The notes under the pieces were generated by a model. It did no database searches, had not been told where the DNA came from, and saw only the letters and a program-made list of their open reading frames with translations. This document shows, piece after piece, positions 1 through 4,624 of a stretch of DNA of 9,004 bases (positions are counted from its first letter, which is position 1; the number at the start of each line of letters is the position of its first letter). Source of the DNA: an uncultured Bacilli bacterium (GTDB lineage Bacteria; Bacillota_I; Bacilli_A; RF39; UBA660); NCBI GenBank assembly GCA_947589165.1, contig CANQCH010000039.1, forward strand, positions 1 through 9,004, in the 5' to 3' direction. Made by a program: the position numbers and the translations under genes.

Positions 1-609
1 ATAGATTCTAAAGCTAAAGAAATGCCTTTACCGCCTAAAGAAGCAAAGAATGATACTAAAACAATTGAAAAAGATCCGCAAACAGAACCAAAAAAAATAA
101 ATTTAAGTGAAAAATCAGAAAAAGATGTATCTTTGTCAGATAGCGAATTAAAGAAAGAAACTGATGAGTTAACTAAATTAAAAAAGATTAGAATAAATAA
201 TTGTTTTGTGGGCGCCAATAAAGAAGTATTAACGAATTTAAAAAGTAATTGGGCTGTCTTTTTAACGAAGACTACTAGCCAAATAAAAGGGCTATTATCT
301 GATACCGTTCCGGTCGCGGCCGCGGCTGATTATGTGATTATTTCTAGTAATATTGAACATCAAAATACCGAAATAAATGAAAATTTAGCTAAGATTGAAG
401 AAGCATATACTAAATATAGTAAAGATAAAATTAAATTTATTGCCCTTAGTGCTCCGGAATGGGAAAATGAACGTAATATTTATATCAAAAATATTAAAGA
501 AGGATATAAATATCAATTAAAGGAAGAAAATCCGGTTTTACCGGCAGAAGATGATTTAGAAAAAATTGCCGCTTCTGTTTTTGCTCAAGATAAAATAGAA
601 ATAAATTAA
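1..609 (+). CDS. dnaX: DNA polymerase III subunit gamma/tau, C-terminal part (5' end outside window)
   Basis: The frame is open from the first base, so this is the last 202 residues of a longer protein. Visible residues 1-60 form a Lys/Glu/Ser-rich, low-complexity linker like the flexible region between the clamp-loader core and tau domain V. Residues from about 63 to 202 resemble Bacillus tau domain V: a helix around VLTNLKSNWAVFL, then strands around the VIISS segment, and a PEWENERNIYI-like stretch close to the PEEEW region of that domain. Tau joins the clamp loader to the replicative polymerase through this end. The ATPase and zinc-binding domains lie outside the window, so the call rests on C-terminal resemblance and on the strong dnaX-ybaB-recR gene order. 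A slippery heptamer at 180-186, just before domain V, could give a shorter gamma-like product (listed separately). A short GC-rich patch at 311-326 encodes an Ala run. The stop TAA at 607-609 overlaps the SD of the next gene. Confidence 0.85.
   Translation: MDSKAKEMPLPPKEAKNDTKTIEKDPQTEPKKINLSEKSEKDVSLSDSELKKETDELTKLKKIRINNCFVGANKEVLTNLKSNWAVFLTKTTSQIKGLLSDTVPVAAAADYVIISSNIEHQNTEINENLAKIEEAYTKYSKDKIKFIALSAPEWENERNIYIKNIKEGYKYQLKEENPVLPAEDDLEKIAASVFAQDKIEIN
180..191 (+). promoter_or_regulatory. Candidate programmed -1 frameshift site in dnaX
   Basis: In the dnaX frame the codons are TTA AAA AAG, giving the heptamer A AAA AAG at 180-186. This is the same heptamer in the same phase as the E. 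coli dnaX slip site. A -1 shift would read AAA AAA GAT TAG and stop at 189-191, two codons after the slip, much as E. coli gamma ends. The site sits at the linker to domain V boundary. A weak SD-like TGATGAG lies upstream at 162-168; I see no strong downstream hairpin. The heptamer is seen directly, but frameshifting is inferred and A-rich Lys codons make chance matches common. Confidence 0.4.
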
Positions 610-622
610 GGAGGAAAAAACT

Positions 623-919
623 ATGAATATGCAAAATTTAATGCAACAAGCGCAAAGATTGCAAAGAGAAATAACCAAAAAGAAGGAAGAAATTGATAAC
701 GAAATATTTCCCGGGAAATATGAATGGGTAGAGTTATCATTTAATGGCAAAAAAGAATTAAAGTCATTTAAGATAACAAAAGAAGGCGATATCAAAGAAG
801 AAGATAAAGAAATGTTAGAAGATATGATTTTATTAGCCATTAAAGATGCTTTTCAAAAAATTGATGCAGAAACCGAAAAGAAATTAGGTCAATATTCGGC
901 AATGAGTGGTTTGATGTAA
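623..919 (+). CDS. ybaB: YbaB/EbfC family nucleoid-associated DNA-binding protein
   Basis: This 98-residue protein has the size and layout of the YbaB/EbfC family: an N-terminal amphipathic helix (MNMQNLMQQAQRLQREITKK), a central beta region (WVELSFNGKKELKSFKI), a helix EDKEMLEDMILLAIKDAFQK at about 54-73, and a short C-terminal tail ending SAMSGLM, close to the usual GGLGMPG-type end. The family forms tweezer-like dimers that bind DNA and is nearly always encoded between dnaX and recR, as here. The start at 623 is chosen because AAGGAGG (608-614) lies 8 bases upstream; the ATG at 629 would be 14 bases away. The gene ends one base before recR. An 18-bp palindrome at 704-721, inside the codons for IFPGKY, recurs in the methyltransferase gene. 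Confidence 0.93.
   Translation: MNMQNLMQQAQRLQREITKKKEEIDNEIFPGKYEWVELSFNGKKELKSFKITKEGDIKEEDKEMLEDMILLAIKDAFQKIDAETEKKLGQYSAMSGLM
704..721. repeat. Perfect 18-bp palindrome with CCCGGG centre (copy 1)
   Basis: The stretch atatttcccgggaaatat is its own reverse complement, centred between 712 and 713. With two extra leading bases (702-721) it is identical to 3666-3685, in the same reading phase, and both encode IFPGKY in unrelated proteins. It lies wholly inside ybaB. Its function, if any, is unknown. Confidence 0.6.
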
Positions 920-920
920 A

Positions 921-1535
921 ATGAATCAAAATGTTTATCCTGAACCAATTCAAAAATTAATGAATTTTTTTAAAAAACTTCCCGGAATTGGAGAAAAAAA
1001 TGCTGAACGAATGGCTTTGGCAGCCATTGAATTACCTTCAGAAGAATTAGAAAACTTGGCGACGACCGCGAAAGATATAAAAAGTCAATTAAAAAATTGT
1101 TCCGTATGTGGTCATTTAACCACCGAAGATATTTGTCCTATTTGTGCTGATTCTCATCGTGACCATAATATTATTTGTGTGGTGGAAGATGTAAAAAGTG
1201 TTTTTAAGTTTGAAAATGTGGGTAATTATACGGGTGTATATCATGTCTTACATGGTTTAATATCTCCCATAGATAATATTGGTCCCGAAAACATTAACTT
1301 AGCTTCATTAGTTAAAAGAGTGGAATCCTTAAAAAATCCGGAGTTAATCTTGGCCTTGAAATCAACCGTGGAAGGCGAAACAACCACATTATATATAAAG
1401 AAAATATTTGAAAAGAAAAAAATAACTATTTCGCGGTTATCTTATGGAATTCCAATGGGAGCCGAAATTGATTATTTAGATATTATTACCTTAGATAAAG
1501 CATTAGAAGATCGGAAACGAATCTCGGAAGAATAA
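921..1535 (+). CDS. recR: Recombination mediator protein RecR
   Basis: At 204 residues it is the usual RecR length (about 200). In order it shows a helix-hairpin-helix region with KLPGIGEKNAERMA (residues 19-33), a four-Cys zinc finger C60-x2-C63-x8-C72-x2-C75, and a TOPRIM domain starting at IICVVED (84-90) with HVLHGLISPIDNIGP at 108-122. The family signature STVEGETTTLY (148-158) and SRLSYGIPMGAEIDYLD (171-187) follow. RecR acts with RecO and RecF to load RecA on SSB-coated single-stranded gaps. The start YPEP motif is typical, with four extra residues ahead of it. Only one base separates it from the ybaB stop, and the upstream GAGTGG (904-909) is a weak SD, so translation is probably coupled to ybaB. 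All key motifs are intact. Confidence 0.97.
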   Translation: MNQNVYPEPIQKLMNFFKKLPGIGEKNAERMALAAIELPSEELENLATTAKDIKSQLKNCSVCGHLTTEDICPICADSHRDHNIICVVEDVKSVFKFENVGNYTGVYHVLHGLISPIDNIGPENINLASLVKRVESLKNPELILALKSTVEGETTTLYIKKIFEKKKITISRLSYGIPMGAEIDYLDIITLDKALEDRKRISEE

Positions 1536-1542
1536 AAAAGTG

Positions 1543-1550
1543 GACATGTC
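1543..1550. repeat. 8-bp palindrome gacatgtc between recR and the bofA-like gene
   Basis: The sequence gacatgtc is a perfect 8-bp dyad in the 39-base gap after recR, and its last two bases begin the hairpin arm that follows. It could be a small protein-binding site or chance; nothing else supports a function. Confidence 0.25.
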
Positions 1551-1578
1551 ATATAATTTAATGAGGAAAATTATATGA
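1549..1578 (+). promoter_or_regulatory. Hairpin that pairs the bofA-like start codon, with SD in the loop
   Basis: Bases 1549-1559 (tcatataattt) and 1568-1578 (aaattatatga) are exact reverse complements, giving an 11-bp stem with an 8-base loop, aatgagga (1560-1567). The ATG at 1575-1577 is fully inside the 3' arm and the SD GAGG (1563-1566) is in the loop. The stem is almost all A-U, so as RNA it would be weak. A start-codon-masking element, possibly temperature-sensitive, is inference. The left arm also contains TATAAT (1552-1557) and CATATAAT, which resembles a sigma-E type -10 element, so a DNA-level role is an alternative. Confidence 0.45.
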
Positions 1579-1772
1579 AAAAAATTGGCCTAGGTTTATT
1601 AAAGATTATTAAAAATATTGTTTTGGCTTTTTGCTTCATTTATGCATTTGATCTTATTTTTGCTGGCCTTGATATTTTTATTCCGATTAATTTAATAACA
1701 ATTGCCATAGTTACTTTTTTAGGTATTCCTGGTTTAATAGCAATGATTGGAGTATATTTTATTTTAGTATAG
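1575..1772 (+). CDS. bofA: BofA-like pro-sigma-K processing inhibitor, small membrane protein
   Basis: This is a 65-residue, almost wholly hydrophobic protein with two likely membrane segments (about 12-33 and 37-64). The second half, INLITIAIVTFLGIPGLIAM, matches the BofA family pattern of N-x2-T followed by a (L/I)GIPG turn; N39 and T42 have the spacing of the functionally important Asn and Thr of B. subtilis BofA. It is shorter than B. subtilis BofA (87 residues) and seems to lack the first membrane segment. In Bacillus, BofA and SpoIVFA hold the intramembrane protease SpoIVFB inactive until sigma-K is needed, and bofA lies just after recR, as here. Whether this organism sporulates cannot be seen. 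Start 1575 has SD GAGG (1563-1566) at 8 bases. The stop TAG (1770-1772) overlaps the SD of holB. Confidence 0.75.
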   Translation: MKKIGLGLLKIIKNIVLAFCFIYAFDLIFAGLDIFIPINLITIAIVTFLGIPGLIAMIGVYFILV

Positions 1773-1776
1773 GAGG
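1771..1776 (+). promoter_or_regulatory. Strong SD that fixes the GTG start of holB
   Basis: AGGAGG overlaps the upstream TAG stop and lies 5 bases before GTG at 1782. No ATG lies nearby in this frame, so the GTG start is well supported. Confidence 0.85.
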
Positions 1777-1781
1777 TTTTA

Positions 1782-2612
1782 GTGGACGTAGCAGAAAAAT
1801 TAGGACAACTAGAAAACTTATACCGTGAGAATAGACTTTCTCACGTTTATTTGCTTGAAACCAATGATTTACAAAAGGCGACAACTGATGTCATCAAATT
1901 AATTAAAAAAATTAATTGTGAATTTACATATAAAGATACTTGTCAGAAGTGTAATGTGTGTAATTTAATTAATAATAATTCGTTACCTTCTTTAATTGTG
2001 ATTGAACCTGATGGCCAAAATATTAAAAAAGAACAAGTTATTGATTTAAAAAAAAGATTTAGTTTTAAACCTATTTATACGCCTAATAATGTTTATATTA
2101 TTAAAAATGCTGATAAACTAAATGGTTCTTCGGCTAATACAATGTTAAAATTTATTGAAGAACCGGGAGATAATATTATTGGTTTTTTAATCACTACTAA
2201 TTTAAATAATGTCATTTCCACGATTAGAAGTCGTTGTGAAATACTATCTTTAATGTATACTGAGAATACTGAAGAAATTGCCGAAAATATCAAAAAAGTG
2301 GCAAGTAATTATTTACAACTAATAGAGCTGGAAAAAGTTGATAAAATTATGTATAATAAAAACGTATTAAATGATTATTCTGAACGCAGTGATATTGAGC
2401 AAATTTTTCAAGAAATATTAAACTTGTATATTGAAGCTTATGAAGGTAAAACAACTTTAGCATTCTTAAGTAATTTAGCACCGCTAGCTTTAAGAAAAAG
2501 AATTAGCTTAACCGCTAAATTTTTAGAAGATTTAAATAATAATGCCAATATTGAATTGCTAATGGATAAATTTATTATAGAATTGAGTGATGATTATGCC
2601 GAAAATATATAG
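1782..2612 (+). CDS. holB: DNA polymerase III subunit delta prime
   Basis: This 276-residue AAA+ family protein begins ENLYRENRLSHVYLLE, the usual delta-prime/DnaX opening, but where DnaX has GxxGxGKT this has ETNDLQKATT, so there is no Walker A. That is normal for delta prime, which does not hydrolyse ATP. A zinc motif C46-x8-C54-x2-C57-x2-C60 is intact. It is followed by IEPDGQNIKKEQVIDL (74-89), VYIIKNADKL (104-113), MLKFIEEP (121-128) and the conserved SRC motif (150-152) that contacts the neighbouring subunit's ATP site. The C-terminal collar domain is helical and the protein is somewhat shorter than the B. subtilis one (about 330). It forms the clamp loader with DnaX and HolA. GTG start. 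The 3' end overlaps yaaT by 17 bases. In Bacillus tmk lies a few genes upstream of holB; it is not present here. Confidence 0.95.
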   Translation: MDVAEKLGQLENLYRENRLSHVYLLETNDLQKATTDVIKLIKKINCEFTYKDTCQKCNVCNLINNNSLPSLIVIEPDGQNIKKEQVIDLKKRFSFKPIYTPNNVYIIKNADKLNGSSANTMLKFIEEPGDNIIGFLITTNLNNVISTIRSRCEILSLMYTENTEEIAENIKKVASNYLQLIELEKVDKIMYNKNVLNDYSERSDIEQIFQEILNLYIEAYEGKTTLAFLSNLAPLALRKRISLTAKFLEDLNNNANIELLMDKFIIELSDDYAENI

Positions 2613-3366
2613 TGTTTTATTTAAAGATAGCGGTAAGCCCTATAACTTTAAAAGTGATGAAGAATTTGTTAAAAATGATTATGTTATTGTCGATACCGAA
2701 AATGGTTTGCAATATGGGAAAATATATGAGCAAATTAAAGAAAGTAAATCCGATGACTTAAAAGAAATTGTTCGTAAAGCCACTAAAAAAGATGAAGAAA
2801 TCTTTTTAGATAATTTAAAAGATGCTGATCAAGCCCGCAAAAAATGTGTGGAACTTGTGAAAAACTTAAAATTAAATATGAATGTCTTAAGTGCTAAGTT
2901 TTCATTTGATCGCACCCAATTATTATTTGATTTTACCGCGGATGATCGGGTTGATTTTCGGGAGTTAGCTAAAAAACTAGCGAGTATTTATCATACCCGA
3001 ATTGAACTTCATCAAATTGGTGCTCGTGATAAAGCAAAAAAAATTGGTGGAGTCGGTGTCTGTGGCCAAAAATTATGTTGTGTACGCTTTTTAGATAAAA
3101 TGGAAGGTATTTCCATGAACATGGCCAAAGTGCAAAATTTAGCTTTAAATCCAAGTAAAATAAATGGTTGTTGTGGCCGGTTAATGTGCTGTCTAGCTTA
3201 TGAAGAAGAAGCTTACGAAGAAAATAATAAAAATTTACCCCAAATTGGCCAAAAAATAAAAACGCCTAAAGGGGAAGGTCAAGTAATTAGTGTTAATGTT
3301 TTAGAAAAGAAATATAAAGTTTTAATTGATGGCGATAAAGAGGAGTTTAAAGTTGAAAACAATTGA
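2596..3366 (+). CDS. yaaT: PSP1-domain protein YaaT/RicT
   Basis: This 256-residue protein opens MPKIYSVLFKDSGKPYNF, the YaaT pattern, and carries the PSP1 core: LLFDFTADDRVDFRELAKKL (109-128), TRIELHQIGARDKAK (134-148), GVCGQKLCC (154-162) and NGCCGRLMCCLAYE (190-203). Conserved cysteines are C156, C161, C162, C193, C198 and C199; C192 is extra. In B. subtilis RicT works with RicA and RicF as an Fe-S-binding complex that modulates RNase Y-dependent mRNA maturation and affects competence, biofilm and sporulation. Residues 214-256 form a small KOW-like beta tail (LPQIGQKIKTPKGEGQV). Start 2596 is preferred because MPKIY fits the family and GAG (2585-2587) is 8 bases upstream; GTG 2587 and ATG 2590 add only MMI. 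It overlaps holB by 17 bases and yabB by 14. Bacillus has yabA immediately downstream; it is missing here. Confidence 0.93.
   Translation: MPKIYSVLFKDSGKPYNFKSDEEFVKNDYVIVDTENGLQYGKIYEQIKESKSDDLKEIVRKATKKDEEIFLDNLKDADQARKKCVELVKNLKLNMNVLSAKFSFDRTQLLFDFTADDRVDFRELAKKLASIYHTRIELHQIGARDKAKKIGGVGVCGQKLCCVRFLDKMEGISMNMAKVQNLALNPSKINGCCGRLMCCLAYEEEAYEENNKNLPQIGQKIKTPKGEGQVISVNVLEKKYKVLIDGDKEEFKVENN
3340..3345 (+). promoter_or_regulatory. SD that selects the TTG start of the yabB-like gene
   Basis: GAGGAG within the last codons of yaaT lies 7 bases before TTG at 3353. The earlier in-frame TTG (3326) and ATG (3329) have no SD and would add nine residues before the conserved part. Confidence 0.75.
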
Positions 3367-4066
3367 AAAAAACGATTTGTTTGATTATCTTAATCGTTAT
3401 ATTTTTCAAGAAAAGAATGGCTTTAAGTTTTCGTTAGATTCCATTTTATTAGCCGAATTTGTTAAATTAAAAAAGGGAGCAACCATACTAGATATGTGTA
3501 CGGGTAATGCCCCTATTCCCCTTATTTTATCGACGAAGACAGAAAGTAAAATTATTGGTTTTGAAATTCAAAAGGAAATATTTGATTTAGCCAATCAATC
3601 AGTTAAAATAAATAATTTAGAATCCCAAATCAAAATTATTAATGAGGATATAAAGAACATAAATAAAATATTTCCCGGGAAATATTTTGATATTATTACT
3701 TGTAATCCACCTTATTTTCCTTTTCATAACAATCCCAATGGGCAAAATAAAAATGATTTAAAAACAATTGCCCGCCATGAGATGCTTATTAATTTAGATG
3801 ATATCTTACGTATTGTGCAACAAGTATTAAAGGATAATGGTATCTTTTATTTAGTTCATCGGCTAAATCGTCTTGATGAAATAATTCTTACGGCCGATAA
3901 ATATGGTTTAAAGGTTAAAGAAATGCAAATAATTTGTACAAATGAATATACCCCGAAGATTGTTTTATTAAAAATAGTAAAACATCAAGCTCGGGGGATA
4001 AAAATAAATAAAATAATCGATGTTCATAACTTAACAAGTTATCAACATCTTTTTGAGGAGGAGTAA
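3353..4066 (+). CDS. trmN6: SAM-dependent methyltransferase of the YabB/TrmN6 family (predicted tRNA A37 N6-methyltransferase)
   Basis: The 237-residue protein is a class I Rossmann methyltransferase. FKFSLDSILLAEFV (24-37) precedes the SAM loop ILDMCTGNAPIPL (45-57). Acidic E71 in GFEIQKE ends strand 2. The catalytic NPPY (118-121), in ITCNPPYFPF, marks N6-adenine methylation, and ARHEMLINLDDI follows. Overall it matches Bacillus YabB, relatives of which (E. coli TrmN6/YfiC) methylate A37 of tRNA1(Val). The substrate here is inferred from family only. Start is TTG at 3353 with SD GAGGAG; it overlaps yaaT by 14 bases. Its stop TAA shares a base with the pth ATG (TAATG). The rsmI gene often found near yabB is not here. 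A 24-bp perfect palindrome (3665-3688) lies within the gene. Confidence 0.88.
   Translation: MKTIEKNDLFDYLNRYIFQEKNGFKFSLDSILLAEFVKLKKGATILDMCTGNAPIPLILSTKTESKIIGFEIQKEIFDLANQSVKINNLESQIKIINEDIKNINKIFPGKYFDIITCNPPYFPFHNNPNGQNKNDLKTIARHEMLINLDDILRIVQQVLKDNGIFYLVHRLNRLDEIILTADKYGLKVKEMQIICTNEYTPKIVLLKIVKHQARGIKINKIIDVHNLTSYQHLFEEE
3665..3688. repeat. Perfect 24-bp palindrome with CCCGGG centre (copy 2)
   Basis: All twelve base pairs of the dyad centred between 3676 and 3677 match. Bases 3666-3685 are identical to 702-721 in ybaB and are read in the same phase (IFPGKY). It lies in the coding region before the NPPY motif, in a place where related proteins vary. Confidence 0.6.
4055..4063 (+). 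promoter_or_regulatory. Very strong SD for pth inside the yabB-like gene
   Basis: GAGGAGGAG encodes the final three Glu residues of the upstream protein and sits directly before TAATG, where the stop and the pth start overlap by one base. GAGGAG at 4055-4060 leaves 5 bases to the ATG. Confidence 0.8.
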
Positions 4067-4617
4067 TGAAGTTAATTGTCGGTTTAGGTAATCCGGGCCA
4101 AGAATATGAAAATACCCGTCATAATGTGGGTTTTAGTGTAATTGATCATTATTTAGGTAATGTTTCTTGGCAAGAAAAATTTCAAGCGTTATATTATAAA
4201 TTGCAAAAAAATGGCGAAGTAATTTATTTTATTAAACCCCAGACTTTTATGAATGAATCTGGTCGCTCAGTGGGGGAATTTTATCATTATTTTAATTTAA
4301 CGCCAGAAGATATATTAGTAATTCAAGATGATTTAGATGAGGCGATTGGTCAATATAAACTAAAGAAAAATAGTAGTGCTGGTGGTCATAATGGAATTAA
4401 ATCGATTATTGCCGCGTTAAATACGGATACATTTTTACGTTTAAAGGTGGGAATTAATAGTCTTAATCGCCACGATACTATTGATTTTGTTTTAGGTAAG
4501 TTTTCTCATCAAGAAGAAGAATTATTAAAACAAAATTTAGTCACTTTTGATAAAATTATTGATTCTTTTATCGATAATGGTATTGAACGAACAATGAATA
4601 TTTATAATACTAAATAG
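4066..4617 (+). CDS. pth: Peptidyl-tRNA hydrolase
   Basis: This 183-residue protein is of normal bacterial Pth length. It opens with IVGLGNPGQEYENTRHNVGF (4-23), where N9 and catalytic H19 correspond to E. coli N10 and H20. KPQTFMNESG (57-66) supplies N63, QDDLD (87-91) the catalytic Asp D88, and SAGGHNGIKSI (104-114) supplies N109. VGINSLNRHDTIDFVLGKF follows as expected. The enzyme frees tRNA from peptidyl-tRNAs that drop off the ribosome and acts in the cytoplasm. It starts in a TAATG overlap with the upstream gene. In B. subtilis pth (spoVC) is followed by fin and then mfd; here mfd follows after seven bases, with no fin. Confidence 0.97.
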   Translation: MKLIVGLGNPGQEYENTRHNVGFSVIDHYLGNVSWQEKFQALYYKLQKNGEVIYFIKPQTFMNESGRSVGEFYHYFNLTPEDILVIQDDLDEAIGQYKLKKNSSAGGHNGIKSIIAALNTDTFLRLKVGINSLNRHDTIDFVLGKFSHQEEELLKQNLVTFDKIIDSFIDNGIERTMNIYNTK

Positions 4618-4624
4618 AGGCTTT

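Noticed and set aside
315..324. GC-rich 10-bp palindrome cgcggccgcg in dnaX
   Set aside because: It encodes Val and Ala residues in frame, does not recur in the window and shows no other sign of function or of insertion.
556..840. Open frame on the minus strand opposite dnaX and ybaB
   Set aside because: It is antisense to two well-supported genes, has no SD or family resemblance, and is explained by the codon bias of ybaB. The same holds for short antisense frames at 2093-2293, 2969-3154 and 5576-5773.
1552..1557. TATAAT as an ordinary sigma-A -10 box before the bofA-like gene
   Set aside because: There is no -35 at a proper distance (agaata at 1529-1534; tggaca at 1541 is far too close), and the transcript would begin at or within the SD.
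2587..2595. Earlier starts GTG 2587 and ATG 2590 for yaaT
   Set aside because: GAG at 2585-2587 is too close to either, and the family N-terminus begins with the MPKIY at 2596.
3326..3352. Longer N-terminus of the yabB-like protein from TTG 3326 or ATG 3329
   Set aside because: The nine added residues are read through the yaaT end out of frame, have no SD and do not resemble the family; the SD GAGGAG points to TTG 3353.
3364..3366. TGA read as Trp (mycoplasma code 4)
   Set aside because: The Trp codons checked in the window are TGG, and TGA ends yaaT where the next gene begins, so the standard code fits.
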